From NCBI RefSeq assembly GCF_000176035.2, contig NC_015675.1:5522001-5586000 (forward strand): a stretch of DNA of 64,000 bases, in the 5' to 3' direction. This stretch comes from Mesorhizobium opportunistum WSM2075 (GTDB lineage: Bacteria; Pseudomonadota; Alphaproteobacteria; Rhizobiales; Rhizobiaceae). The stretch's first letter is position 1. Every line of letters begins with the position of its first letter. Positions 27,348-37,192 of this stretch are shown here, piece by piece. The notes below the pieces were generated by a model. It saw only the letters and a list, made by a program, of their open reading frames with translations. It ran no database searches and was not told where the DNA came from. The position numbers were made by a program, and so were the translations under genes.

Positions 27348-28868
27348 TCAGAAGGTCTGGTTGTAGGCGCCGACTTCGGGGCTGCGGCGCAGCACGGCGT
27401 CGACGGCCTCGAACATCTGTCGGCGACGCTGCGACGACACCGGGCTTTCGACGACCACGACGAGCTCAGGCTTGTTCGAAGACGCCCGCACCAGCCCCCA
27501 GGTGCCATCCTCGGCGACGACACGCACGCCGTTGACAGTGATCAGGGCCGATATCTTCTGGCCGGCGAAAGCGGCGCCGTCGCGCATCATCGCCTGAAAG
27601 TCGGAGACCACCCGCTCGACCACGCCATACTTCACGTCGTCCGCGCAGTGCGGCGACATGGTCGGCGTGCCGAAGGTCAGCGGCAGCGCACGGTAGAGGT
27701 CGGCCATCGAGCTGTCCGGGTTGCGGTCCAGCATCTGGCAGATGGCGATGGCCGTGACCAGCCCATCGTCATAGCCGCGCCCGATCGGCGGGTTGAAGAA
27801 GAAATGCCCCGATTTCTCGAACCCGGCGACGGCGCCGAGTTCGGCGACACGCCGCTTGATGTAGGAGTGGCCGGTCTTCCAGTAGTCGGTGACGGCGCCA
27901 TTGGCCTTAAGCACGCTGTCGGTGTTGAACAGCCCGGTCGACTTGACGTCGACCACGAAGGTCGAACCCGGGTGCTGGCCGGAGATGTCGCGCGCGAGCA
28001 TCACGCCGACCTTGTCGGCAAAAATCTCGTTGCCTTCATTGTCGACGACGCCGCAGCGGTCGCCGTCGCCGTCAAAACCCAGCCCGACATCGGCGCCGGT
28101 CTCCAAAACCTTGTCCCTTATGGCATGCAGCATCTGCATGTCTTCGGGATTGGGGTTGTAGCGCGGGAAGGTGTGGTCGAGTTCGGTATCGAGCGGGATC
28201 ACCTCGCAGCCGATGCGCTGCAACGCTTCCGGGGCAAAGGCGCCGGCGGTGCCGTTGCCGCAGGCGGCGACCACTTTCAGCTTTCGCGCGATACGCTTGT
28301 CCCTGGTCAGGTCGTCGAGATAGGCGGCGCGAAAATCGCGGATGAAATCATAGGAACCACCGCCGACAAGGTCGAAATCTCCGGCCTGCACGATCGCCTT
28401 CAGCGCGCTCATCTCCTCGGGTCCGAAGGTCAGTGGCCGCGCCGCTCCCATCTTGACGCCGGTCCAGCCATTTTCGTTGTGCGAGGCGGTGACCATGGCC
28501 ACCGATTGGGTTTCCAGCGCGAACTGGGCGAAATAGGTCATCGGCGACAGCGCCAGGCCGATATCCCTCACCCGTGCGCCAGCGGCCATCAATCCGGACA
28601 CCAGCGCCAGCTTGATCGACAGCGAATAGGAACGGAAATCATGCCCGGTGACGATGTCGGGGCCGGCTCCGAGACGGCGGATCAGCGTGCCAAGCCCCAT
28701 GCCGAGCGCCTGGACACCGATCAAGTTGAGCTCCGGCGGCACAGCCGAACCGGGGTGGCCAAACCACCAGCGCGCGTCATATTCGCGGAAGCCGGACGGC
28801 TTTATCAGCGCCGCGGTTTCGAATTCGAAGCTGTTGGGCAAGGCCTCGCCGACGATCCTGGGGGTCAA
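27348..28868 (-). CDS. Phosphomannomutase/phosphoglucomutase
   Basis: This protein of about 506 residues belongs to the alpha-D-phosphohexomutase family, which moves phosphate between C6 and C1 of mannose or glucose. The phosphoserine loop is TASHNENGWTGVK and the metal loop is DGDGDRCGVVD. The sugar-binding region is near FEKSGHFFF. It is followed on the same strand by the GMP/AGE fusion gene (191-bp gap), completing the route from fructose-6-P to GDP-mannose. The start is uncertain: TTG at 28868 has a GGAG 10 nt upstream, while a GTG at 28898 would add ten residues without a clear ribosome-binding site. Confidence 0.9.
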   Translation of the reverse strand: MTPRIVGEALPNSFEFETAALIKPSGFREYDARWWFGHPGSAVPPELNLIGVQALGMGLGTLIRRLGAGPDIVTGHDFRSYSLSIKLALVSGLMAAGARVRDIGLALSPMTYFAQFALETQSVAMVTASHNENGWTGVKMGAARPLTFGPEEMSALKAIVQAGDFDLVGGGSYDFIRDFRAAYLDDLTRDKRIARKLKVVAACGNGTAGAFAPEALQRIGCEVIPLDTELDHTFPRYNPNPEDMQMLHAIRDKVLETGADVGLGFDGDGDRCGVVDNEGNEIFADKVGVMLARDISGQHPGSTFVVDVKSTGLFNTDSVLKANGAVTDYWKTGHSYIKRRVAELGAVAGFEKSGHFFFNPPIGRGYDDGLVTAIAICQMLDRNPDSSMADLYRALPLTFGTPTMSPHCADDVKYGVVERVVSDFQAMMRDGAAFAGQKISALITVNGVRVVAEDGTWGLVRASSNKPELVVVVESPVSSQRRRQMFEAVDAVLRRSPEVGAYNQTF

Positions 28869-29045
28869 GACTGGAAAACTCCAAATGGCTGGGAACACAA
28901 ATTATCGAGGGTCGTGGCTACCATAGGCTTCAAGCCGTGTTTACCCCTAAAACGCTTGGCGTTTGAGGTGATACGTCTTGCCTTGTTTTCAGGTGGGTAT
29001 CGTCAAGGGCGCCAAAGTCGGGATGCGCCAATACGTTGTTTTTTC

Positions 29046-29122
29046 TGGTCGGAGTGGCAGGATTTGAACCTGCGACCCCCTCGTCCCGAACGAGGTGCGC
29101 TACCAGGCTGCGCTACACTCCG
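29046..29122 (-). tRNA. tRNA-Pro (anticodon CGG)
   Basis: The minus strand folds into a full cloverleaf. The acceptor stem pairs CGGAGTG with CACTCCG, the anticodon arm is CCTCG-TTCGGGA-CGAGG, and the T arm is GCAGG-TTCAAAT-CCTGC. The anticodon CGG reads CCG proline codons. The discriminator A and the CCA end are encoded (29046-29049). No integration signature is visible beside it. Confidence 0.97.
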
Positions 29123-29394
29123 TGACCAGACCGCGGGCTTATAGCCGCCACGCCTCGTTCCTGCAAGCGGCAATGGCAGCACTTCTGTCGCATTTCGTCT
29201 GCTTTGGCCGCGGACGGCGCGGACACCAGGGTTTCCCGACTATCATGGCCGAGACGCAGCCTCGTCCAGGCCATTGACGATGTGAACGCCCGTCCATCAA
29301 CCCTGCCGTCCTCATCCAGCCCTGAAACCGGAACCAAAGCGGACCACCAGCGGTTATCCAAGGAAGGGCTAATCAAGGCAATGGAGAAATTGCA

Positions 29395-29682
29395 ATGAAA
29401 ACAATGGCCATGTGCGCTTTGGCGCTTTGCATCGGATTGCCGGCAGTGGCTTCGGCAGCCGAGGCCGACGTCGTTATCAGGACCCACCATCGACACCACA
29501 ACAACGTCAAGATCATCAACGAGTACGGCCAGCGCCTGCATCATCGCCGCCACGGTACAGTTGCGTTCTACGACCATGGCCGCCGGCATCATCGTCGGGA
29601 CACCGTGATTGTCACGGGCTCCGTCTCGACCTACCGTCACCATCACCGTCACCCCGTAGTGATCGACAACGGCGGATACTGA
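29395..29682 (+). CDS. Small secreted histidine/arginine-rich protein
   Basis: This 95-residue protein has a clear signal peptide (MKTMAMCALALCIGLPAVASA, cleavage near residue 21). The mature chain of about 74 residues has roughly 14 histidines and 11 arginines clustered as THHRHH, LHHRRH, GRRHHRR and YRHHHRHP. Between them are short beta-like valine/isoleucine stretches. No known domain is recognised. Histidine clusters suggest divalent-metal or polyanion binding in the periplasm, but this is inference. GGAGAA sits 7 nt upstream of the ATG, inside a small inverted repeat (29378-29393). The gene stands alone in a region of other small envelope-type proteins. Confidence 0.8.
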   Translation: MKTMAMCALALCIGLPAVASAAEADVVIRTHHRHHNNVKIINEYGQRLHHRRHGTVAFYDHGRRHHRRDTVIVTGSVSTYRHHHRHPVVIDNGGY

Positions 29683-29966
29683 TCACCGTCCGCCTGGCCC
29701 GGCTCGCCGATCGAGCCGGGCCAGCCAGACGCCCTACCGCGGCGTCCCGCGCACAAGCTCGGCCGACGGCTCTCATGCGGCGCCACGCCGCAAAAGCCGT
29801 CATTCAACTTTGAAACCTGCAGAATCCGACTTGCTGCCCCCAATGTACCGCGGGTTGCGGCGCCCACCAGAAATCGAGGGTTCGCTCGCCACATCACTCA
29901 TCACATGAGAGCGGCGAGCGAACCCTATCGGCGCAGGAAGGGACGTGGCTGCGCCAATTGCAAAAC

Positions 29967-30000
29967 CTTGGCCGGTTCTCCTTCTTGGCCGATTCTCCTG
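29967..30000. repeat. 17-bp tandem duplication
   Basis: Units at 29967-29983 and 29984-30000 share 15 of 17 bases (CTTGGCCGGTTCTCCTT and CTTGGCCGATTCTCCTG). They lie just beyond the stop of the miniprotein gene at 30006-30098, within the 611-bp interval 29683-30293 that otherwise holds no supported gene. Confidence 0.7.
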
Positions 30001-30005
30001 GGTGC

Positions 30006-30098
30006 TCAGCCGAGGGCTATTCCGATAGCCATCAAGGTGATGGCCGCGGCGAAGACCGGTGCGAGCAACCAACGCGCCTGGCCAACACTCTTTTCCAT
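30006..30098 (-). CDS. 30-residue single-pass membrane miniprotein
   Basis: A short minus-strand frame starts at ATG 30096-30098 and ends with TGA at 30006-30008. A strong ribosome-binding site, GGGAGG, sits 6 nt upstream. The peptide starts MEKSVGQARWLLAPV and continues as a hydrophobic helix (about residues 11-29) ending IGIALG. It has a charged N-terminus and one transmembrane segment, like other bacterial small membrane proteins. No family is recognised and no membrane complex is adjacent. Support comes from the Shine-Dalgarno and the clean amphipathic-to-hydrophobic layout only. Confidence 0.5.
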   Translation of the reverse strand: MEKSVGQARWLLAPVFAAAITLMAIGIALG

Positions 30099-30293
30099 CA
30101 GCTTCCTCCCACGATCTTGCAGCGGACAACGGCGGCAAACAGCTGCTGTTCCGCGCGGCGTCCCCGGCAAGACCATTGCCCTTTGCGATCAGACCTAGGT
30201 CCGGCACCCCATCCGACCGAAGCCCAACTTGGAACGGTTGTACACGATCCTAATTTGGTTGATTGGGCGGGAAGACAGTCGAATAAAGCGGAA

Positions 30294-30518
30294 ATGAAGA
30301 GCATGTCGAATCGTGAGACCGCAAGATCCCATGCCTTAAGCACACGCGTGCATGACCTCAGGACCAAGATGCAGGAGGCTCGGATCACCGAGGACGAAAT
30401 GAAGACCTTCCAAAGGGTCGCGGCCGTGATGGAGGACGGCCAGGGCCAAATCGATGGCGACGATCTGATCGCCGCATCCTTCGTTGCCGACACGGTGCTG
30501 GACAAAAACGCGCCCTGA
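30294..30518 (+). CDS. Small soluble helical protein, unknown function
   Basis: This 74-residue, charged, probably all-helical protein begins MKSMSNRETARSHALSTRVH, contains MQEARITEDEMKTFQRVAAV and ends FVADTVLDKNAP. No signal peptide, membrane segment or known domain is recognised. The ATG at 30294 has AAGCGGA just before it; an ATG at 30303 is an alternative. The next gene starts 6 bp after its stop, so the two are probably co-transcribed. Confidence 0.6.
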   Translation: MKSMSNRETARSHALSTRVHDLRTKMQEARITEDEMKTFQRVAAVMEDGQGQIDGDDLIAASFVADTVLDKNAP

Positions 30519-30524
30519 GTGACC

Positions 30525-30965
30525 ATGCCGACAATTAGCAGACTTTTTTATTCCCATGCCGAAGCAGCCAGGGTCACAGGCGCCTTGGTGGCAGCCGGAG
30601 TTCCCCGCGTACAGATTGCCGTCATCGGGCCCTACCATGACGAAGTCGGAGTCTTGAAGACACCCTCGGTCCTGCTTGGCGCCGTCGCTGGGGCGGCGGC
30701 CTGCCTGGGCGCTGTCGCAGTCCTAGGCATCAATCCTCTGCCTGCCGGACTGCCGGCAGCGGCGTTGATCGGCGCGATCTGCGGCGGCGGTGCCGGCGCA
30801 CTGCTCAGGACGTTCGTTACGACCACCGTCGTGCCGGATGATCGGAGCGTCGCCGAGGGGATCGTTCTGGTGACGGCCCATGTCGATGAAAACGAGACCG
30901 ACGTCGCCCAGGCAGTGCTCGGCGGTGGAGCCTCCGGAACCGGATACGTCGCCAAAGCAGCGTGA
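30525..30965 (+). CDS. Membrane-hairpin protein resembling general stress protein 17M-like domains
   Basis: This 146-residue protein has an N-terminal alpha/beta segment (SRLFYSHAEAARVTGALVAA, then GVPRVQIAVIGP). Two glycine/alanine-rich hydrophobic helices follow at about 47-69 and 72-95, then a C-terminal segment ending in a glycine-rich tail. The layout of a ferredoxin-like half followed by a glycine-zipper hairpin resembles stress-induced proteins of the GSP17M type, but similarity is only by appearance. The ATG at 30525 was chosen over a GTG at 30519. It follows the small protein at 30294 by 6 bp. Confidence 0.7.
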   Translation: MPTISRLFYSHAEAARVTGALVAAGVPRVQIAVIGPYHDEVGVLKTPSVLLGAVAGAAACLGAVAVLGINPLPAGLPAAALIGAICGGGAGALLRTFVTTTVVPDDRSVAEGIVLVTAHVDENETDVAQAVLGGGASGTGYVAKAA

Positions 30966-31072
30966 ACACGGACTGCGTGCTCGACAGCAGGCGCAAAACT
31001 TTGACGAAATGGGCATCGACCCTAGGTAGCCGATGGTATGAGGGGCCGGTAGACGGCGAGCCGGATGCGGAC

Positions 31073-31432
31073 ATGAATTTGATTTCAAAGGAAAAGCCGG
31101 CACCGGTTGTTTTGATTGCACTGCTTCTCGTGGCCGGCTTCCTCTTGGCCGGTTGCTCATCGATCGGCAGGACGGTGGACGCGGCGAAATACGACAAAAT
31201 GAGCTGCCCCGAACTCAACAGCGCACTTGGCGAAAACGCCCGCGAAATCTCGCAGATCGCGATCACGCGCGGCAAGGTCGCCAACACCAGCGTGCCGCGC
31301 TGGCTGCTGGGTGGTTCGCGGGTCAAGACGGCGGTCGCAAACCGCGAGACGGCGAGGATCGACCAATTGAAGCAACGGCACGATGCCATTGTCGCCGCGC
31401 GGGCGCACAGGTGCCAGAGGTCGGCGAGCTGA
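31073..31432 (+). CDS. Small lipoprotein, unknown function
   Basis: This 119-residue protein has an N-terminal hydrophobic segment and a lipobox LAGC with the lipidated cysteine at residue 28. The mature part is about 90 residues, with two further cysteines (SCPEL and HRCQ), a basic composition and a predicted helical middle (REISQIAITRGKVAN). The open frame extends upstream to 30962, but only the ATG at 31073 places the signal at the N-terminus. It is convergent with the oppDF gene, 46 bp away. No family is recognised. Confidence 0.75.
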   Translation: MNLISKEKPAPVVLIALLLVAGFLLAGCSSIGRTVDAAKYDKMSCPELNSALGENAREISQIAITRGKVANTSVPRWLLGGSRVKTAVANRETARIDQLKQRHDAIVAARAHRCQRSAS

Positions 31433-31478
31433 GCAAACAGGCGCCGCCCCGACGACTGTCTTCACCTGAAGCGACGTT

Positions 31479-33098
<1,620 letters not shown>

Positions 33099-33113
33099 GT
33101 CAACGGTCCCCAT

Positions 33114-34235
33114 CTATCGATCTCTTGGATCAAGCGCGTCGCGCAGGCCGTCGCCGACGAAATTCAGGGCAAACAGCGTCGAGACGAGGAAGAAGGCGGG
33201 AAACAAGAGCAGCCAGTTGGCCGTGCCGATGTTCTTGGCGCCGACCGAGATCAGCACGCCCCAGCTGGTCATCGGCTCCTGGATGCCAAGCCCCAGGAAC
33301 GACAGGAAGCTCTCCAGGATGATGACCTGCGGCACCAGCAGCGTCATATAGATCACAACGGGGCCAAGCAGGTTGGGGATGACATGGCGCAGCAGGATGC
33401 CGCGCTGGCCGACGCCCATGGCTTCGGCCGCCTGGACATATTCCTGGCGACGGATCGACAGCGCCTGGCCACGCACGATGCGCGCCATGTCGAGCCACAG
33501 CACCGCGCCGACCGCCAGGAACATCAGCACGAAGTTGCGGCCGAAGAACACCACCAGCATGATGACGAAGAAGATGAACGGCAAGGAATAGAGCACGTCG
33601 ACGATGCGCATCATCACTTCGTCCACCTTGCCGCCGGCGAAGCCGGCCGTGGCCCCGTAGATCACCCCGATCACCACCGCCACGACACCGGCAAGCAGGC
33701 CGATGGCTAGCGATATCCGCCCGGCCATCAGTGTGCGCGAGAGAAGATCGCGCCCGGTGTTGTCGGTGCCGAACAGGAAATACTGCTGCTTGACCGACGT
33801 GCTCATCGTCACTTCGAGGCCGTCGGGCGACTTGCTCTCGATCTTGGTGTTGTCGAAGGCGTCGGACCGGTCGAGGTAGCGGATGTTGCGATCGTCGATC
33901 GGCTTCGTCGAGGTGACGGTGACCGTGACGCGCTCGCCCTCCTGCTTCCATTCCTTGATGTCGACCCGCATGCGCTTGATCGCGTCATCGAGGGCCGTCT
34001 CGATCATATCGGCCTTGGGATAGGCCGTGAAGCTCGGCGGCGTGCGCACATAGTCGGCATAGATGGTCGTGTACTGGTGCGGCACGAACCAAGGGCCGAA
34101 CACGCTAATGATCGCGACAAAGGCCAGGTAATAAAGGCTGAACATGGCGGCGCGATTGGCCTTGAGACGCGCCCAGGCGTCGCCCCAGAGCGAGCGGCCG
34201 ACGATGACGGGGGCCGAGGCTGCGATATCAGTCAT
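33114..34235 (-). CDS. Oligopeptide ABC importer permease (OppC type)
   Basis: This 373-residue inner-membrane permease has the OppC N-terminal domain (first transmembrane helix at about residues 33-50). A periplasmic insert of about 100 residues precedes GTDNTGRDLLSRTLMAGRIS and the five-helix core. The EAA loop for ATPase contact is EYVQAAEAMGVGQRGILLRH. The large charged insert between helices 1 and 2 is typical of the YejE-like subgroup. It overlaps oppB by 8 bp, indicating translational coupling. Confidence 0.92.
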   Translation of the reverse strand: MTDIAASAPVIVGRSLWGDAWARLKANRAAMFSLYYLAFVAIISVFGPWFVPHQYTTIYADYVRTPPSFTAYPKADMIETALDDAIKRMRVDIKEWKQEGERVTVTVTSTKPIDDRNIRYLDRSDAFDNTKIESKSPDGLEVTMSTSVKQQYFLFGTDNTGRDLLSRTLMAGRISLAIGLLAGVVAVVIGVIYGATAGFAGGKVDEVMMRIVDVLYSLPFIFFVIMLVVFFGRNFVLMFLAVGAVLWLDMARIVRGQALSIRRQEYVQAAEAMGVGQRGILLRHVIPNLLGPVVIYMTLLVPQVIILESFLSFLGLGIQEPMTSWGVLISVGAKNIGTANWLLLFPAFFLVSTLFALNFVGDGLRDALDPRDR

Positions 34236-35151
34236 AGCGCACCCTCGGGTCGACGACCGCGTACATGACGTCGACGATCAGGTTGAAGACGATGGTGAAG
34301 ATGGCGATCACCACCACCGTTCCCATCACCAGCGTGTAGTCGCGGTTGAGGGCGGCATCGACGAAATAGCGGCCGACGCCTGGAATGGAAAAGATCGTCT
34401 CGACGATGACCGAACCGGTCAACAGCGCCGCCGCCGCCGGGCCGGTGAACGAGACGATCGGCAAGATGGCGCCGCGCAGCGCGTGCTTGACCACCACCGA
34501 CCAGTCGGAGAGGCCGAGGGCACGTGCGGTGCGGATATGGTGGGAGCGCAGCGATTCGATCATCGAGCCGCGCATCAGGCGGGCAACGATGGCGATCTGC
34601 GGCAAGGCGAGGGTGAGCACCGGGCCGATCTTGTTGATGAAGGCGCCATCGCCCCACCCGCCGATCGGCAACAGCTTCCAGGTCAGCCCGAACAGAAGCT
34701 GGATCACTGGCGCGATAACGAAGGTCGGGATGGTGCTGCCGGCGGTCGCCAGCGCAATCACCGCGTAATCGCCAAGCTTGTTCTGGTTGAGCGCGGCGAC
34801 GGTGCCGAGCACACTGCCGAGCAGCAGCGCCAGGATCAGCGCCGAGGCGCCGAGCTGGATGGAAATGGGCAGGCCCTTGGCAAACAGTTCGGTGACGGTG
34901 AAATCCGGCATGTTGTAGCTCGGGCCGAAATTGCCGCGCAGGAGATTGCCGAGATAGTGGACATATTGCAGCCAGAGCGGGTCGTTGAGGCCGAATTGGG
35001 CTTCAAGGTTGGCCTTGATCTCGGGGCTCAGCCCGCGCTCTTGGTTGAATGGGCCGCCCGGCGCGACGCGCATCAGGAAAAACGCCATCGTCACGATGAC
35101 GAACAGCGTCGGAATGGCGGTCAAAAGCCGCCGGAATACGTATCGCAGCAT
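34228..35151 (-). CDS. Oligopeptide ABC importer permease (OppB type)
   Basis: This 307-residue inner-membrane permease starts MLRYVFRRLLTAIPTLFVIV, the canonical OppB/DppB opening. It has PGGPFNQERGLSPE in the first periplasmic loop and the EAA-type contact loop in SHHIRTARALGLSDWSVVVK. Six transmembrane helices are visible. It is second in the oppA-oppB-oppC-oppDF operon, separated from oppA by 164 bp that hold a perfect palindrome and an interspersed repeat, and it overlaps oppC by 8 bp. Confidence 0.93.
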   Translation of the reverse strand: MLRYVFRRLLTAIPTLFVIVTMAFFLMRVAPGGPFNQERGLSPEIKANLEAQFGLNDPLWLQYVHYLGNLLRGNFGPSYNMPDFTVTELFAKGLPISIQLGASALILALLLGSVLGTVAALNQNKLGDYAVIALATAGSTIPTFVIAPVIQLLFGLTWKLLPIGGWGDGAFINKIGPVLTLALPQIAIVARLMRGSMIESLRSHHIRTARALGLSDWSVVVKHALRGAILPIVSFTGPAAAALLTGSVIVETIFSIPGVGRYFVDAALNRDYTLVMGTVVVIAIFTIVFNLIVDVMYAVVDPRVRYD

Positions 35152-35217
35152 CGGTGCCCCGCTTGATCCGGAGCTCGCGCGTCCAGTCGGACGATTGCGC
35201 TCCAGCCTTCAATCTTC

Positions 35218-35261
35218 GCACCGGATTCCCCGAAAATCGATTCCGCTTTCCGGACCGATGC
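35218..35261. repeat. 44-bp palindromic interspersed repeat, copy in the oppA-oppB gap
   Basis: Outer arms GCACCGGA and the matching end ACCGATGC flank an inner CGAAAA...CTTTCCG part. Base-by-base it aligns over its whole length with the 45-bp element at 41132-41176 inside glgX, with a one-base gap and several substitutions. Elements of this form are, from memory, frequent in rhizobial intergenic DNA. Confidence 0.65.
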
Positions 35262-35276
35262 GATGGCAAACCAGCC

Positions 35277-35302
35277 CCGCCGCGCACTCGAGTGCGCGGC
35301 GG
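35277..35302 (-). promoter_or_regulatory. Intercistronic 26-bp perfect palindrome after oppA
   Basis: CCGCCGCGCACTC is followed directly by its exact reverse complement, centred on CTCGAG, 13 bp after the oppA stop. In RNA it forms a very stable GC hairpin without a U-tract. It fits a stabiliser or attenuator that keeps oppA mRNA above that of the permease genes. Confidence 0.7.
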
Positions 35303-35315
35303 TGCTCGCCAGGGA

Positions 35316-36908
35316 TCAGTCCTTGCTGACGAAGCGCGAGGGATGCACATCCATCACGTTGTCGACGAAGCCATGCAGCTTCGAGGAAACGATGTCGTGG
35401 TAGCTGTAGTAGAGAAGCGGAATCTGGCCGACATCGTCGACCAGGATGCGCTCGGCCTCGGAGAGCTCCTTCATGCGCTCTTCGGGCTTGCCGCCAGCAG
35501 CCGCGGCCTTGTCCATGGCCGCCTCGTAGGCTGGGCTGTCGTAGTTCGAGTAGTTGTTGCCGCTCGCCTTGCGCGAGATGCCGAGGAAGGTTTCGGGATC
35601 CTTGTAGTCGGCGATCCAGGCGGCACGGGCCACGTCATAGTCGCCCTTTTGCTCGAGGAAGGAATAGTGGGTCTTGGTGTCGGTGTTGAGCAAGGTGACG
35701 TCGACGCCGAGCGGCTTCAGCTGTTCCTGGATGGCGACCGCGGTGTTCTTGTGGTTCTCCGAGGTGTTGTAGCGGATTTCCATCTTCAGCGGATGTTCCG
35801 GCGTGTAGCCGAGCTTCTCGAGGATTTTCTTGGCTGCGTCCTCGCGGTCGATCTGCGGCATGTCGGCATATTTGGCCACTGCCGGCGTATAGCCCTCGAT
35901 GCCCGGAGGCACCATCGAATAGCCAGGCAGCATCGAATTCTGCCAGACTTTTTCGGCCAGGAAGTCGCGGTCGATCGCCATCGAGATGGCGTTGCGCAGC
36001 TCGGGATTGTTCCAAGGCGCCTTGTCGGTCTTGATCGCGTAGTAGTAGGTGCCGAGATATGGCCCGACGTGGATCTGGTCGCCGAACTTGGTCTTGAGAT
36101 CGGCGAGCTGTTCGGTCGGCAGGTCGTCATAGCTGTCGAGTTCGCCGGCCTCGAAGCGCTTCATCGCCGATGAGCGGTCTTCGGTCGGGATGTAGTTGAC
36201 CACGTCGAACTTGACGGTCGCGGCGTCCCAGAATTTCGGATTCTTGACCAGTTTCATGTGGTCGTTGGGAACCCATTCGGCCAGCGTATAGGCGCCGTTC
36301 GAGACCAGATTGCCGGGCTTGATCCAATCGGCGCCGAGCTTTTCGATGGAGGCCTTGCTGACCGGATAGGTCGCCTGGTGGGTCAGCATCTCCAGGAAGT
36401 AGGGCGTCGGCGCCTTCAGCGTCACCTCCAGGGTGTTGGCGTCGATCGCCTTGACGCCCATGTCCTCAGGCTTGCCCTTCTTGGTGTTGACGTCCTCCGC
36501 ACCCTTTACCGGATAAAGCATCGAGGCGTATTCGGCGCCCGTCGCCGGGTCTTCCAGCCGATGGAACGCGTAGACGAAGTCGTCCGCCGTCACCGGGCTG
36601 CCGTCCGACCACATGCCGTCCTTGCGCAGCTTGAAGGTGTAGACGGTGCCGTCGTCCGATACCGTCCAGCTCTCGGCGGCGCCTGGAATGAGGTTCGCCT
36701 TCTCGTCCTGCATGACGAGGCCCTGGAACAGGTCGCGCAGGACATTGGCTTCGTAAACCGTCGAGGTCTTGTGCGGGTCGACGGATTCTGATTCTGCAGC
36801 GGTGCCTCGGTTGTAGACAATTTCGGCGAAGGCCGGCGTGTAGAAAGCGCCGGCGGTCACTGCCATGGTCGTGGCGAAAACCGTCGCCTTCAGCATGTTT
36901 TTCAGCAT
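35316..36908 (-). CDS. oppA: Oligopeptide ABC importer, periplasmic binding protein (OppA type)
   Basis: This 530-residue family 5 extracellular solute-binding protein has a signal peptide (MLKNMLKATVFATTMAVTAG, cleavage near AFA at about 28). Family 5 features are ESESVDPHKTSTVYEANVLRD near the N-terminus, DGMWSDGSPVTADDFVYAFH and the conserved MAIDRDFLAEKVW stretch. It delivers peptides to OppBC. It is first in the operon, with the promoter expected in 36909-37192. The gene is followed by a strong hairpin, consistent with higher expression of the binding protein than of the membrane components. Confidence 0.94.
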   Translation of the reverse strand: MLKNMLKATVFATTMAVTAGAFYTPAFAEIVYNRGTAAESESVDPHKTSTVYEANVLRDLFQGLVMQDEKANLIPGAAESWTVSDDGTVYTFKLRKDGMWSDGSPVTADDFVYAFHRLEDPATGAEYASMLYPVKGAEDVNTKKGKPEDMGVKAIDANTLEVTLKAPTPYFLEMLTHQATYPVSKASIEKLGADWIKPGNLVSNGAYTLAEWVPNDHMKLVKNPKFWDAATVKFDVVNYIPTEDRSSAMKRFEAGELDSYDDLPTEQLADLKTKFGDQIHVGPYLGTYYYAIKTDKAPWNNPELRNAISMAIDRDFLAEKVWQNSMLPGYSMVPPGIEGYTPAVAKYADMPQIDREDAAKKILEKLGYTPEHPLKMEIRYNTSENHKNTAVAIQEQLKPLGVDVTLLNTDTKTHYSFLEQKGDYDVARAAWIADYKDPETFLGISRKASGNNYSNYDSPAYEAAMDKAAAAGGKPEERMKELSEAERILVDDVGQIPLLYYSYHDIVSSKLHGFVDNVMDVHPSRFVSKD

Positions 36909-37060
36909 GAAGTTTCTCCCTGTCGGCGCTGCCGTCGGCGCGCCTCTAAGTGTTGACGCCCCGGAGCCGATGGCTGGCCCCTTCGAGCGCGCCGCCGGTT
37001 CCCCCCGGCAGCTGGTGGCAGGAGACTAGACAGGAGGTAAGCTCTTTTCAACCGAGTACT

Positions 37061-37079
37061 GATTGACCCTAAGTCAATC
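37061..37079. promoter_or_regulatory. Inverted repeat between divergent oppA and tadE genes
   Basis: GATTGAC-CCTAA-GTCAATC has perfect 7-bp arms with a 5-nt centre, about 150 bp from each flanking gene. The size and symmetry fit a repressor or activator site; no regulator is known. Confidence 0.4.
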
Positions 37080-37192
37080 CCTAGGATCGAAGAAGCAACG
37101 GCTAATTTAGAGCGCCTTTTTCAATCGCATGCACTCCCTGATTGCACCCAGGGTTTTCGCTTTCTGCATGCGAACTTTGGCATGCTGGCACC

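Noticed and set aside
28950..28964. AAACGC-TTG-GCGTTT inverted repeat between the phosphomannomutase and tRNA genes
   Set aside because: Only 6-bp arms and 80 bp from the tRNA end; could be a tRNA terminator but the evidence is too thin.
29046..29122. tRNA-Pro as an integration site of a genomic island
   Set aside because: No integrase and no duplicated tRNA end was seen nearby.
29204..29398. 64-residue frame ending just at the histidine-rich gene start
   Set aside because: Low-complexity, no ribosome-binding site, and it contains the control region of the next gene.
29905..30198. 97-residue plus-strand frame in the 611-bp gap
   Set aside because: It lies across the better-supported minus-strand miniprotein, has no good ribosome-binding site and reads like random GC-rich coding.
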